From Myxococcales bacterium (GTDB taxonomy: Bacteria > Myxococcota_A > Polyangia > Polyangiales > JADJMO01), in assembly GCA_016709545.1 (NCBI GenBank), contig JADJMO010000001.1, positions 186,001-250,000 on the forward strand: a stretch of 64,000 bases of DNA, read 5' to 3'. The position numbers and the translations under genes are program-made. Below, piece by piece: positions 32,178-42,183 of this stretch (positions are counted from its first letter, which is position 1; the number at the start of each line of letters is the position of its first letter). The notes under the pieces are model-generated. The model was given only the letters and a program-made list of their open reading frames with translations, ran no database searches and was not told the DNA's origin.

Positions 32178-32987
32178 CTAGCGGCAGACGCGGAACCCAC
32201 CGAAGACGGGCTGGCACGTGTTCGGGGCCTTGCACTCCGCGCTGGTCTTGCAGAGCTGGATGCCGGCGCAGACCGGCGCGCACTTGGCGCTCGGCCCGCC
32301 GCCGCCGCCGAGGCCGCCGAAGCAGCAGACCTGCCCAGTGGGGCAGCTCGTGCTGTCGGAGCAGCTCAGCGTGCCGCCGCCCGTGCACTTGCCCTTGGGG
32401 ACGCAGCTGAGGCCGGTGAACGAAGCGCAGCAGTCCTGGGTGAGCCCGTCGCACGTGGTGGCGCCGCAGGTGATGCCGCCCTCGATCGGCGTGTCGGTGG
32501 GGGTGTCGGGCGGCGCGTCGAAGCCCGTGTCGAAGCCCGTGTCGAAGCCCGTGTCGAACACGGTGCTGTCGGTGACGCCCGTATCGAGGAGACCCGTGTC
32601 GAGGTCCGTATCGATCACGGCGGTGTCGAACGCGCTGTCGACCACCCCAGTGTCGATGATTGCGGTGTCGACGATCGCCGTGTCGAAGGCAGCCGTGTCC
32701 TCGCCGACGATGCTGTCGAGGACGACGATCGAGTCGGGGGGCAGGTCGGTGTCGAACAGGACACCCGTGTCGAAGTCGCTGTCGATGCCTTCGTCGAACG
32801 GAGGGACCTCGGTCTCGAAGCTACCCGTGTCGCCGCCGTCGGCCGTGGTCTCGAGGGTGCTGTCGCCGCTGGATCCGGTGTCGACGACCGGCCCGAGCTC
32901 GTCGTCGGGGAAGCCACTCCGACCGCACGCGGACACGAGCAGACCGGCGCCGAGGAGCGCGCTGACGAGCAGAGGACGACGGCGCAT
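32178..32987 (-). CDS. Asp/Thr-repeat lipoprotein with Cys-rich end
   Basis: The protein is 269 aa. Signal peptide MRRRPLLVSALLGAGLLVSA, then CGRSG (lipobox VSAC, Cys21). Residues about 30-170 are an acidic low-complexity linker of (F/V/I)DT(G/A) units, for example DTGFDTGFDTGFDAP, likely an extended spacer that may bind calcium. The end is Cys-rich: TCGATTCDGLTQDCCASF, SCVPKGKCTGG, GQVCCFGGLG, PVCAGIQLCK and ECKAPNTCQPV. The pattern matches secreted Cys-knot-like modules of myxobacteria with no known function. It is upstream of hrpB, which starts one base after its stop. Confidence 0.7.
   Translation of the reverse strand: MRRRPLLVSALLGAGLLVSACGRSGFPDDELGPVVDTGSSGDSTLETTADGGDTGSFETEVPPFDEGIDSDFDTGVLFDTDLPPDSIVVLDSIVGEDTAAFDTAIVDTAIIDTGVVDSAFDTAVIDTDLDTGLLDTGVTDSTVFDTGFDTGFDTGFDAPPDTPTDTPIEGGITCGATTCDGLTQDCCASFTGLSCVPKGKCTGGGTLSCSDSTSCPTGQVCCFGGLGGGGGPSAKCAPVCAGIQLCKTSAECKAPNTCQPVFGGFRVCR
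32517..32568. repeat. 12-bp tandem repeats coding the DTGF units
   Basis: Four near-identical copies of a 12-base unit containing TCGAAGCCCGTG lie inside the Asp/Thr-repeat lipoprotein gene. They code for the FDTG stretch on the minus strand. Confidence 0.6.
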
Positions 32988-33044
32988 CCCCGAACGCTAG
33001 CGCGGAACTTGCCGCCGCGACACCGCTGTACGAAAGCTCCCGTC

Positions 33045-36000
33045 GTGCGTCGCCTCGTCGCCCTCGGTGTCCTCGCCCTCGCCGCGTGCCCTGCGCGTCG
33101 GCCCGAGGCCACCGTCGCCATGACCACGCCCTCGGTGAGCGCGTCGGCGAGCGCCTCGGCGAGCGTGTCGGCCAGCGTCGCGGAGGAGCCTGCCGCCGTC
33201 GTCGCGCCCAGCGAAGGCGTCGGCGTCGTCCTCGGCCCCGAGGGTCACCTCGGCGCGTGGCTCGCGCTCGGCCCGTTCCGGCTCGACGACAAGAAGGCCG
33301 ACGCGGCGACGTTCCGTCCGACGGGGGTGGTCGACGATCGGGCCCTCGCCCCGCGCTACGGCGCCACCGAGGGCAGCGCCCGCGTCGACGTCGCGCAGAA
33401 GGACGACAAGGGCAAGCTCCTCAAGTGGACGACGGCCCCGGCCACGTGGCAGCTGGTGTCGAGCGGCGACGGCCCCGTCGATCTCGAGCGCGCGCTGCCC
33501 ACCCTCGGCAAGCCCTCCATCGCCTACCTCGGCGCGACGCTGCGGCTCCCGAAGGCCCGTGACGTCGTGGTGCTGCTCGGGGTCGACGACGGCTGCGAGC
33601 TGATCGTCGACGGCAAGTCGGTCCACGCGCGCGACGTCCCGCGCCCGCTGCGCGACGACGACGATGCCGTCCCGCTCTCGCTCGCCGCCGGCGACCACAC
33701 GCTCCTCCTGCGCCTCCACCAGCGCGAGGGCGCGTGGGCGGTCCGCGTGCGCATCGTCGACGAGCGCTTCCTCGCGCCGCCGGGCGTGCGCGCCCTCTTG
33801 CGCGGCGTGCCGGAGAGCGCGGGACTCGAGCTCGTGAAGGCCATGTCGTGGGTGAAGGTCGAGCGCCCGCCGACCGCCACCGGCTACCACTTCTCGACGC
33901 TGGTCCAGTTCCCCGAGGGCCACCCGAGCCTCGGCGCGATACCGATCTCGGGCAGCGTCCTCGACGCGCAGGGCAAGCTCCTCCTCGGCCCGGTGACCGC
34001 CAGGTTCGAGGGCAAGCCCTTGCCGCTCTCCCTCGGCGATCTCGGCGCTGTCGTCGACGAGGGCGACGCTCCGCCCGATCTCACCGTGCGCGTCGAGGTC
34101 GGCGGCCGCGTCGTCGATCGTCCGCTCCATCCGCGGCGCGCGGTGCGGCTCGCGCTCGCGCGGGCGGCCGAGGCGCTCCCCAAGGCCAAGGCGCTCCCCG
34201 ACGACGTCGCGGCGACGCTCTCGTACCTGCGCCACCGGCTCGAGGAGCACGTCTCGCGCGGCGACGGGGACCTGCCCGCGCAGCTCGCGGACGCGGCGGC
34301 GCTCGACGCCTACGCGGCCCTCGCCGAGGCCGGCAAGGACCCGCTCGCGACCCTCACCGGCCCCCTTCGACTCGCCCACGTGGCGCGCGCCGACGACCGG
34401 CCGCAGCCGCTCGCGCTCTACGTCCCCGAGGCGCTGCGCCTGAACCCGACCAAGAAGTTCCCGGTCTACGTGGGCCTGCACGGGATGAACGGCGGACCGA
34501 TGGCGATGCTCCGCATCTTCTTCGGCGGCGACGACCCGGATCAGCAGAACCACCTCGTCCTCGACCGCACGATCTCGGCCAAGCTCCCGAAGCTCGACGC
34601 CTTCGTGCTGGCCCCGCACGCGCACGGGAACGCGATGTACCGCCAGCTCGGCGAGGAGGAGGTCCTCGACACGATCGCGTGGCTGCGCGCGCGCTTCCCG
34701 GGTCGCGTCGACGACGATCGGCTCTACGTCACCGGCTTCTCGATGGGCGGCATCGGCGCGGCTTCGATCCCGCTCCACCACCCCGACCTGTTCGCCGCCG
34801 CGCAGCCGCTGTGCGGCTACCACTCCTACCTGATCCGTCGCGACGTCGTCGGGCGCCCACGACGTCCGTGGGAGCAGTGGCTGCTCGAGGACCGCTCCAA
34901 CGTCTCGTGGATCGACAATGGCGCCCGGCTCCCGCTGTGGATCGTCCACGGCACCCACGACCTGCCGGAAGAGAACAGCGGCGTCCTCATCGACGCCTAC
35001 GAGAAGCGCGGATTCTCCCTCAAGCACGACCACCCCGACCTCGGCCACGACGTGTGGGGCTTCGCCTACGACCACCTGCACCACACCGGGTGGTTCGCCG
35101 GCAAGAAGCGCAACCCGTACCCGAAGCACGTGCGGCTCGTGACCTCGCGCCCCCGGTTCGGCGACGACGCGTGGGTCCACCTCGACCGCATCGCGCCCTG
35201 GCCCTCGTGGGCCACGCTGGACGCCACGCGCACGGGCCCCCTCGCCGTCCAGGTCACCACCAAGAACGTGGCCGCGTTCCGCCTCGATCGCGACGGTGAT
35301 GGCAGCAATGGCAGCATCGCCGCCACGGGCACCGTGGCCGTCGCCGTCGACGGCCAGAAGCTCTCCTTCACGGGCGCGATCGCCGCCTACCGCGACCCGA
35401 GCGGCTGGCACGAGGGCGTGCCCAAGGACGACGGCCCGGTCAAGCACGGCAAGGTCACCGGCCCCATCCGCGACGTGTGGAACGATCCGCTCGTCTTCGT
35501 CTACGGCGCGAGCGACCCGCAGCAGACCGAGGTGAATCGCAAGGTGGCCGAGTCGCTGGCCCAGATCCGGTTCGGGGTCGACGTGAAGTACCCCATCCTG
35601 CGCGACCTCGACGTCGATCCCGGCGCGGCGCCCGAGAAGAACGTCGTCCTCGTCGGCAACGCCAAGAGCAACCGCGTGCTCGCCGCGCTCGAGCCCGAGC
35701 TCCCATTGCGGATCGAGCAGGGCAAGGTGCTGTTCGCCGGCAAGACGTTCACCGGCAAGGAGCTCGGCGCCGCGTTCGTCCGCCCGCACCCGCGCGCCCC
35801 GACCAGGCTCCTCCTCGTGGTCGAGGGCGCGAGCGCGCTCGGCACCCTGCGGGGGTTGAGTCTCCCCGAGCTCCTGCCCGACTTCGTCGTCTGGGACGAG
35901 AGCCTCGCGCCGGCGCGCGGCCAGTCGCTGCTCTCGTTCGGCAAGGTCCTCGCGGCGGGCTTCTTCGACGCGCGCTGGGCGGTGCCCCCCGTGATCGAGG

Positions 36001-36062
36001 ACACGCTCTCGCCGACCAAGGGCCCCAAGTCCGAGAAGGACGCCACGCCGTACCTGCCCTGA
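33045..36062 (+). CDS. Large secreted esterase/depolymerase-like lipoprotein
   Basis: The protein is 1005 aa from the GTG at 33045. Signal peptide VVRRLVALGVLALAAC has lipobox LAAC (Cys16), followed by a Ser/Ala linker with SASASASVSASV. The first 450 residues look like beta-rich domains (VVLLGVDDGCELIVDG, YHFSTLVQFPEGHPSLG). A central alpha/beta hydrolase domain has KFPVYVGLHGMNGGPMAMLR, YVTGFSMGGIGAAS (nucleophile Ser in GFSMGG) and HPDLGHDVWGFAYDHLHH (likely catalytic His). This resembles PHB depolymerase/esterase-type proteins. The substrate is unknown. Confidence 0.75.
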   Translation: MRRLVALGVLALAACPARRPEATVAMTTPSVSASASASASVSASVAEEPAAVVAPSEGVGVVLGPEGHLGAWLALGPFRLDDKKADAATFRPTGVVDDRALAPRYGATEGSARVDVAQKDDKGKLLKWTTAPATWQLVSSGDGPVDLERALPTLGKPSIAYLGATLRLPKARDVVVLLGVDDGCELIVDGKSVHARDVPRPLRDDDDAVPLSLAAGDHTLLLRLHQREGAWAVRVRIVDERFLAPPGVRALLRGVPESAGLELVKAMSWVKVERPPTATGYHFSTLVQFPEGHPSLGAIPISGSVLDAQGKLLLGPVTARFEGKPLPLSLGDLGAVVDEGDAPPDLTVRVEVGGRVVDRPLHPRRAVRLALARAAEALPKAKALPDDVAATLSYLRHRLEEHVSRGDGDLPAQLADAAALDAYAALAEAGKDPLATLTGPLRLAHVARADDRPQPLALYVPEALRLNPTKKFPVYVGLHGMNGGPMAMLRIFFGGDDPDQQNHLVLDRTISAKLPKLDAFVLAPHAHGNAMYRQLGEEEVLDTIAWLRARFPGRVDDDRLYVTGFSMGGIGAASIPLHHPDLFAAAQPLCGYHSYLIRRDVVGRPRRPWEQWLLEDRSNVSWIDNGARLPLWIVHGTHDLPEENSGVLIDAYEKRGFSLKHDHPDLGHDVWGFAYDHLHHTGWFAGKKRNPYPKHVRLVTSRPRFGDDAWVHLDRIAPWPSWATLDATRTGPLAVQVTTKNVAAFRLDRDGDGSNGSIAATGTVAVAVDGQKLSFTGAIAAYRDPSGWHEGVPKDDGPVKHGKVTGPIRDVWNDPLVFVYGASDPQQTEVNRKVAESLAQIRFGVDVKYPILRDLDVDPGAAPEKNVVLVGNAKSNRVLAALEPELPLRIEQGKVLFAGKTFTGKELGAAFVRPHPRAPTRLLLVVEGASALGTLRGLSLPELLPDFVVWDESLAPARGQSLLSFGKVLAAGFFDARWAVPPVIEDTLSPTKGPKSEKDATPYLP

Positions 36063-36077
36063 GTCGACGCGAGCCCG

Positions 36078-36428
36078 ATGCGCTACGAGGTCGGCATGGC
36101 CTTCGTGGAGGTTTCGGTCGAGGAGGGGCCCGCCGCGCCCGACGGGCTCACGATGCGCTGGAAGACGATCGACGCCCCCCGCGTGGTCGTGCGCGTCCCG
36201 TGGGAGTCCGACGATGGGGTTGCGGGCACCTGGGAGGTCCACGCCGCCGACGACGTCGACGGCGCCCAGCGTCGCGCCGCCGAGGCCGTGCACGTGGAGG
36301 ACTCCGCCGACGGCGTCGCGTGGCTGGTCGTGGGCGGTCGCCACGGCCTCCTGCTCGAGCGCGAGGGCCGCTCCGAGCGCGTGCCCTATCTGCTGCTGGG
36401 TCGCGACGTCGCGATCGAGCTCGAGTAG
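36078..36428 (+). CDS. Hypothetical protein, 116 aa
   Basis: A small soluble protein starting MRYEVGMAFVEVSVEEGPAA, with an alternating beta pattern (RVVVRVPWESDDG, VAWLVVGGRHGLLLEREG). It begins 15 bases after the esterase stop in the same direction and may be part of its transcript. No family is recognised. Confidence 0.5.
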   Translation: MRYEVGMAFVEVSVEEGPAAPDGLTMRWKTIDAPRVVVRVPWESDDGVAGTWEVHAADDVDGAQRRAAEAVHVEDSADGVAWLVVGGRHGLLLEREGRSERVPYLLLGRDVAIELE

Positions 36429-36429
36429 G

Positions 36430-38018
36430 TCAGAAGCAGCCGAGGAGCGTCACCTTCGCGCCTGGCTCCACGCTGGCCCCGACCCACGCGCCGCCTGGCG
36501 CGTAGTTCGAGCGCACCCACGCGTCGAAGTCGGAGGGGCCGCTGCCCCCTGTGAGTTGCACGCTCCACGCCGTGGACTCGTTGGTGAGCTGGAACCAGAT
36601 CGCCTGGCCCACGTCGAGCTTCGTCGAGGGGGGGAAGGTGAAGGTGAAGTTGCCGACGGTCGTCCCGACCGACGACGCCGGCAGGGTCGCGGTGGCGAGC
36701 ACCGAGCACGGACCGTCCTTCGGGAGCCCTTGCAGAGGGTGGCCGTGATCGGACCATCGCCGGGCGTTGGCACCGCGCACGTGCAGCCCGCGATGCCGAC
36801 GACGCAGTTGGTGCAAGCAGGGTCGGGGCTCGAGCACAGCGGGGGTCCACCGTCGGGCAGGGGCGGCGACGGGGAGCCGACGATCAGGAGCGCCGTGGGA
36901 CACGCGTAGTCCACCCGCTGCCCGCGCAGCGTGAGCTGGTAGACCGATCCGGACTTGCGCAGGGGGTAGCCGATCGCGTGCGCGACCGACCGGCTGAGGT
37001 CGAACTTGCCGACGTCGGTGCCCGACCAGTCGAGATCGACGGCGGTGCCTCGATCGTCTGGCTTGGTGCACTTGGTCGAGACGCCGCGCACGTCGCAGAC
37101 GGTGGTCGACGTGCCGCAGAGCCCGCAGGTTCCACCCGTCGTCGGCCCGACGCAGTCGACGTTCGCGCCGCTCGTGTTGCACTTCCAGACGCCGCAGGTG
37201 AGGCAGTCGGCGCCCGGCGTGCCGCCGAGCGTGCCGCAGCCCCCGCAGGCGTTGGCGTCCGTGCCAGGGCACACGATGGCCGTGCCGCCCGCGTTGCACG
37301 CCCAGTTGATGGTGCCGCACTTGCTGCAAGGGGTGCCCACGGTGGCCGTGCTCAAGATCGGGTCGTCGCAGCGCAGGCCGTCGGCGTCCTTGCACACCAG
37401 CTTGCCCGAGCCGCACTTGCCGCAGGCGTCGCCCACCTTGCCGGTCAGCGTGCCGCAGCCGCCACACTCGTTGGTCGTGGCCCCCTTGCACTCGAGGGCC
37501 TCGACACCCTTGCACGCGTACGTGCCGATGCCGCAGGCCGCGCCACCACACGCGCCGCCCGGCTTGCCAGGGAGGGGTGCACAGCCCCCACAGACGTTCA
37601 AGCCGAGGTCGCTGCACTCGAGCGCGCTCCCCGTGGCGGAGCAGAGCTGCTTGCCGCACGCGCCGCACTTGTCACCGGGCTTGGCGCTCAGCGCGCCGCA
37701 GCCCCCACACGCGTTCTTGCCAGGGTCGGTGCAGGTGACCGCGTCCTTGCTCGCCGCGCACGTGTACTTGCCGCACGCGCCGCAGGGGTCGCCGGGGTTG
37801 TTGAGCAGGAGGGCGCAGCCACCGCACGCGTTCTTGGCGCAGCCGTCTCCGCCGTCGGTCACGTCGCCTTTCGCGTCGCTCGTGGTGTCCGAGCCACCGT
37901 CCGTCGCGTCGGTGGTCGCGTCGATCGTCGCATCCGGGGGTGCGACCTGGAAATCCGCGCCCGAGCACGCCACGAGCGACAAGGACCCAGCGAAGACCAA
38001 GAGCAATCGTTCGTGCAT
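36430..38018 (-). CDS. CGGC-repeat lipoprotein, one frameshift
   Basis: The signal peptide MHERLLLVFAGSLSLVACSG has lipobox LVAC (Cys18). After an Asp/Thr linker come about nine units with the pattern KNACGGCALLLNNPGDPCGA, CGKYTC and similar, each holding CGGC and CGxCG pairs. Then follows a beta domain (TAVDLDWSGTDVGKFDLSRS, GSVYQLTLRGQRVDYACPTA). The frame breaks near 36733 after TLCKG; one base restores LPKDGPCSVLATATLPASSV and the end at 36430. The corrected length is about 529 aa. Extracellular and probably disulfide-rich; function unknown. It lies 22 bases after treZ in the same direction. Confidence 0.75.
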
Positions 38019-38040
38019 GCTGCCCCCACGCAGTAGCAGG

Positions 38041-40005
38041 CTAGCCCTCTCGACGCCCACTCCGCAGCACGACCGCGCCCGGACCGTGCAGCGCGAGCGC
38101 TCTGCCATCCAGGGTCGCGGGGGTGGTCCCCCCGAAGCGAGCTTCTTCGGTGTCGAGCAGCAGGTTCCAGCGCCGACCTTCCCCCGGTCCGGTCTCGGCG
38201 CGGTCCCCGAGCTTGAGCGAGAGCTGTGGACCGAACGAGACGACGAACAGGAGGTTCGAGAACGTGCCGCGGGCGCGGCGCAACACGGCGACCGCGCGAT
38301 CGCCGACCGCGACGACGTCGAAATCGGCGCGCCGGTTCGCCGACATCGCGGGCTCGGCGCGGCGCAGGGCGAGCAGGGCCTGGTGGAGCGCCAGGACCTC
38401 ACGCCCCGGCGTGCGATCGGCGTGCGACCAGTCGAGCGTGGCCGCGCCCAGGGTCGAAGGCGCCGCGAGATCCGGTACGAACTTCGGATCGAACGGGCCC
38501 GCGAAGGTCGTGATGTCCCGCAGGCGCCCCTCGCGCACCGCGCCCACGAGGTCTTTCGGGAGGTCGACGAAATAGGGGAACGGCGAGGGCGCCGCGTGCT
38601 CCTGCCCCATGAAGAGAAGGGGCGTGTAGGGCGTCGAGAGGAACAGGGTGGTCACCGCGCGGAGCAGCGGCCCCTGCATCACCCAGCGATCCGCGGCCGG
38701 CCGGTTGCCGACGAGATCGTGGTTCTGCAGGTACTGGACGATGCGGGAAGGAGGGATGTCGAAGGCGGGCGTGCCGCGCGCGGCGCCCGTGCTCGGCGCG
38801 ACCTGGCCCTCGTAGAGCCAGCCGTTGCGCAGCACGCGCACGAGCTCCGCGATGGTGCCCTGGTAGTCACCGAGCACGCCGCCGCGCTCGTCGGTGAGCA
38901 TCCGGCGGAGGACGTGGTGGAGATCGTCGCTCCACACGGCGTCGAGCCCGAGGCCGCCGCGCGAGGTCTCTCGGGTGATGCGGGCGTCGTTGCCGTCGTC
39001 CTCGGCGATGACCAGCACCTCGCGCTCCGAGGCGGCCGCGCGGGCGACCTCGGCGATCGCGGTGACCATCGACGGGCCTCCGGCGATGGGCTCCACGCCG
39101 ACGAATCGCGCCGCGTCGAGCCGCAGGCCGTCGACGTGGAAGTCGCGGATCCAGTGGGTGGCGTTCTCGAGGACGAAGGCGCGCACGTGCTCGTCGTCGA
39201 TGCCGAGCGCGGGGCCCCAAGGCGTGCGCGCGGTGGGGTGGAAGTGCTTGCCGGTGACGCGGGCGTGGGTGCTGCCGTGCGGCCCGACGTGGTTGTAGAC
39301 GACGTCGAGGATCACGGCGAGATCGGCGCGGTGGGCCGCGTCGACGAACGCCGCGAAGTCGGTCGGGCTGCCGTACGCGTGGTACGGCGCGAAGGGGAAC
39401 ACGCCGTCGTAGCCCCAGTTGCGCGAGCCGGCGGACTCGACGATGGGCATGAGCTCGACGGCGGTGGCGCCGAGGGCGCGGATGCGCGGGAGGATCTCGG
39501 TGAGCGCGCGGAACGTGCCCTCGGTGGTCGCCGTGCCCACGTGCAGCTCGTAGAGGACGAGATCCTCGAGCGGGCAGCCGCGGAAATCCTGGTCGGTCCA
39601 GGTGAGCAGATTGGGGTTCTCGATGCGCGAGGGGCCGTCGATGCCGAACGGCTGGCATCGAGAGGCCGGGTCGGCGACGGGCGGCGCGCCGTCGATCGCG
39701 AAGCGGTACAGCGCGCCCACGACCACACCGCGCACGGTCAGCGCGTGGAAGCCGTCGGGCTGCTTGGCCATGCGGACGCGCCGGGTCTCGGCGGAGCCGT
39801 GCGCGTCGTACAGCACGAGCTCGATCTGCTTCCGCTCCGGGGCGTAGACGCGGAACATCGTGCCGGTCCCGTCCAGCAGCAGGCGTGCGCCGTGGGTCGG
39901 GAACCCCGCGCCCGGGAAGTTACCGATCGAGGAGCGCCGAGTGGTCGGCTGCTCGGAGCTCGGGTCGTCACCCCAGCCGTCCTCGGGAGGCACGGAGTCG
40001 CTCAC
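38041..40005 (-). CDS. treZ: Malto-oligosyltrehalose trehalohydrolase (TreZ)
   Basis: A GH13 enzyme of 654 aa that releases trehalose from the end of maltooligosyltrehalose. The (beta/alpha)8 barrel carries GYDGVFPFAPYHAYGSPTDF, the nucleophile Asp in VDGLRLDAARFVG, the acid in VLVIAEDDGNDARI and the third Asp in VQYLQNHDLVGNR. The N-terminal domain has GTMFRVYAPERKQIELVLYD. It lies downstream of the GlgX/TreX gene with a 34-base gap. TreY, the enzyme that makes its substrate, is not in the window. Confidence 0.88.
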   Translation of the reverse strand: MSDSVPPEDGWGDDPSSEQPTTRRSSIGNFPGAGFPTHGARLLLDGTGTMFRVYAPERKQIELVLYDAHGSAETRRVRMAKQPDGFHALTVRGVVVGALYRFAIDGAPPVADPASRCQPFGIDGPSRIENPNLLTWTDQDFRGCPLEDLVLYELHVGTATTEGTFRALTEILPRIRALGATAVELMPIVESAGSRNWGYDGVFPFAPYHAYGSPTDFAAFVDAAHRADLAVILDVVYNHVGPHGSTHARVTGKHFHPTARTPWGPALGIDDEHVRAFVLENATHWIRDFHVDGLRLDAARFVGVEPIAGGPSMVTAIAEVARAAASEREVLVIAEDDGNDARITRETSRGGLGLDAVWSDDLHHVLRRMLTDERGGVLGDYQGTIAELVRVLRNGWLYEGQVAPSTGAARGTPAFDIPPSRIVQYLQNHDLVGNRPAADRWVMQGPLLRAVTTLFLSTPYTPLLFMGQEHAAPSPFPYFVDLPKDLVGAVREGRLRDITTFAGPFDPKFVPDLAAPSTLGAATLDWSHADRTPGREVLALHQALLALRRAEPAMSANRRADFDVVAVGDRAVAVLRRARGTFSNLLFVVSFGPQLSLKLGDRAETGPGEGRRWNLLLDTEEARFGGTTPATLDGRALALHGPGAVVLRSGRREG

Positions 40006-40039
40006 GGGTTCGAGATGTTATCTGGCGTGGCCGGCTGGT

Positions 40040-42148
40040 TCACTCTTTTCTTGGATCGGCCAGCACGACCACGGACAGAGGAGACAAGGAGAGCGTTCGA
40101 CCGACGACGGCGCCCCCGCCCGACACGTCGGCGGTGTCGAGGACCCGCATCCAGGCCCCGTGCTCGCTCTCGGGGAGCACCACCTCCGTCGAGGTCCGCG
40201 CACCGTTCAGGTAGACGAGGAGCGCATCCGCGCGTACCGGGCGGCCGCGGGCGTCGAGGGTCCTCGTGGCATCCCCCTCGAGCAAGAACCCGAGCGTGCG
40301 CTCGCTGGCCCAGTCCGCGCCGTTCATCTCGCCCGCGTCGGCCCTCACCCAGGTCACGTCCTTGCGATCTCCGCCGCGGACGGGCTCTCCGAGGAAGAAC
40401 CTCGTGCGGCGCAGGACCGGGTGCGTCTTGCGCAGATCGACGAGACGCCGCACGAAGGCGAGCAGCTCGCGGCTCGCCTCGTCGAGCGACCAGTCCACCC
40501 AGGAGATCTCGTTGTCCTGGCAGTAAGCGTTGTTGTTGCCGCGCTGGGTGCGGCCGAGCTCGTCGCCGGCCACCAGCATCGGGACGCCCTGGGAGACGAG
40601 CAGCGTCGCGAGGAGGTTACGGACCTGCTGGGCGCGCAGCGCGACGATGGTCGGGTCGTCGGTCTCGCCCTCCACCCCGCAGTTCCAGCCCTCGTTGGCG
40701 TCGGTGCCGTCGCGGTTCTGCTCGCCGTTGTCCTCGTTGCGCTTCTTCTCGTAGGTGAACAGGTCGCGGGCCGTGAACCCGTCGTGGGCGGTCACGAAGT
40801 TGAGGCTCGCCTGCGGCCGTCGCGCGGCCCCCACGAAGAGATCGCTCGACCCCGTGAGCCGGTAGCCGAGCTCTCGCACCGAGGGCTCGTGGCCGGACCA
40901 GAAGCGCCGCAAGCCGTCGCGGAACTTGCCGTTCCACTCGGAGATGCCGAGCGGGAAGTCCCCGAGGCGGTAGCCGTGCTCGCCGAGGTCCCAGGGCTCG
41001 GAGAACAGCTTCACCCGCGAGATCACCGGGTCTTGCAGGAGCACGTCGAAGAACGAGGCGCGCGTGGAGAACCCGTGGGTGGTACGGCCGAGCGTGACGC
41101 CGAGGTCGAAGCGGAACCCGTCGACGCCGTACTCCTGCACCCAGGTGCGGAGCGCGTCGGCCCACAGGCGCGTGACCGCGAGGTAGCGCCCGTCGAGGGT
41201 GTTGCCACAGCCGGTCATGTCGACCAGGTTGCCGTGCTGGAGCCAGTAGTACGTGGCGTGGTCGAGGCCGCGCAGGCTGAGCGTCGGCCCGTCGGCCCCG
41301 CCCTCGCACGTGTGGTTGAAGACCACGTCGAGGATCACCTCGATGCCGGCCTTGTGCAGCGCCGCGACGGCCGCGCGGAACTCCTCGACCTGCCCGCCGC
41401 GGTCGCCGCTCGAGGAGAAGCGCGCGTCGGGCGCCATGAACGCGAGCGGCGAGTAGTTCCAGTAGTTGGTCTTGCCGCGCGCGCGCACCGCGGGCTCGTC
41501 GCACCCCGCGTGCACCGGCATCAGCTCGACCGCCGTGACGCCGAGCTCGCGCAGGTAGCGCAGCACGGGCTCGGTCCCGAGCGCCGCGTAGGTCCCGCGC
41601 AGCTCGGGTGGCACGTCGGGGTGGCGCGCCGTGAAGCCCTTCACGTGGAGTTCGTAGAGGATGGTGTCGGCGAGCGCGGTGCGCTGGCGCAGCGGCTCGA
41701 CGAGCTTCGGCGCGACCACGAGGCACTTCTGCACGAACGGCGCGCTGTCGCGGGGGTCGTTGCCCTTCAACGTGGGCGAGAGCGGATCGGTGCGGCCGAC
41801 GAGCGCGCGCGCGTACGGGTCGATCAACAGCTTGGCGGGGTTGAAGCGATGCCCCTGGGTCGGGTCCCACGCGCCGTGCGCACGGAGGCCGTAGAGCGCT
41901 CCCGGGCGGAGCCCTGGCACGTAGCCGTGGAACACGTGACCCGTGGTCTCCGGCAGGCGCACGCGCATGAGCTCGGGGCCATCGGGCTCACCGAAGATGC
42001 ACACGTCGATCGCGTCCGCGTGCGCCGAGAAGACGGCGAAGTTGACGCCATGTCCGTCGTAGGTGGCCCCGAGTGGTGAGGACGCACCGGGACGGACGAT
42101 GCCCGTGGTGGGAGCGCCGGAAGGGGGAAGGAGGCTCGTGCGCAACAA
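40040..42148 (-). CDS. glgX: Glycogen debranching enzyme (TreX/GlgX)
   Basis: The protein is 702 aa. The N-terminal CBM48-type domain is SPLGATYDGHGVNFAVFSAH. The GH13 barrel has the nucleophile Asp in VDGFRFDLGVTLGR, the acid/base Glu in VKLFSEPWDLGEHG and the third Asp in NFVTAHDGFTARDLFTYEKK. GlgX/TreX cuts alpha-1,6 branches so that linear glucans are available. With treZ downstream it fits the trehalose-from-glycogen pathway. The start is TTG at 42148, with a second TTG one codon in. Confidence 0.88.
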   Translation of the reverse strand: MLRTSLLPPSGAPTTGIVRPGASSPLGATYDGHGVNFAVFSAHADAIDVCIFGEPDGPELMRVRLPETTGHVFHGYVPGLRPGALYGLRAHGAWDPTQGHRFNPAKLLIDPYARALVGRTDPLSPTLKGNDPRDSAPFVQKCLVVAPKLVEPLRQRTALADTILYELHVKGFTARHPDVPPELRGTYAALGTEPVLRYLRELGVTAVELMPVHAGCDEPAVRARGKTNYWNYSPLAFMAPDARFSSSGDRGGQVEEFRAAVAALHKAGIEVILDVVFNHTCEGGADGPTLSLRGLDHATYYWLQHGNLVDMTGCGNTLDGRYLAVTRLWADALRTWVQEYGVDGFRFDLGVTLGRTTHGFSTRASFFDVLLQDPVISRVKLFSEPWDLGEHGYRLGDFPLGISEWNGKFRDGLRRFWSGHEPSVRELGYRLTGSSDLFVGAARRPQASLNFVTAHDGFTARDLFTYEKKRNEDNGEQNRDGTDANEGWNCGVEGETDDPTIVALRAQQVRNLLATLLVSQGVPMLVAGDELGRTQRGNNNAYCQDNEISWVDWSLDEASRELLAFVRRLVDLRKTHPVLRRTRFFLGEPVRGGDRKDVTWVRADAGEMNGADWASERTLGFLLEGDATRTLDARGRPVRADALLVYLNGARTSTEVVLPESEHGAWMRVLDTADVSGGGAVVGRTLSLSPLSVVVLADPRKE

Positions 42149-42183
42149 AGAAAATGTCGCACGAACCCGCGCCCCGGGTCACG

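Noticed and set aside
32997..36344. Long minus-strand frame opposite the esterase lipoprotein
   Set aside because: No motifs and Arg/Glu/Leu-rich; the plus-strand gene has a lipobox and a GFSMGG nucleophile motif.
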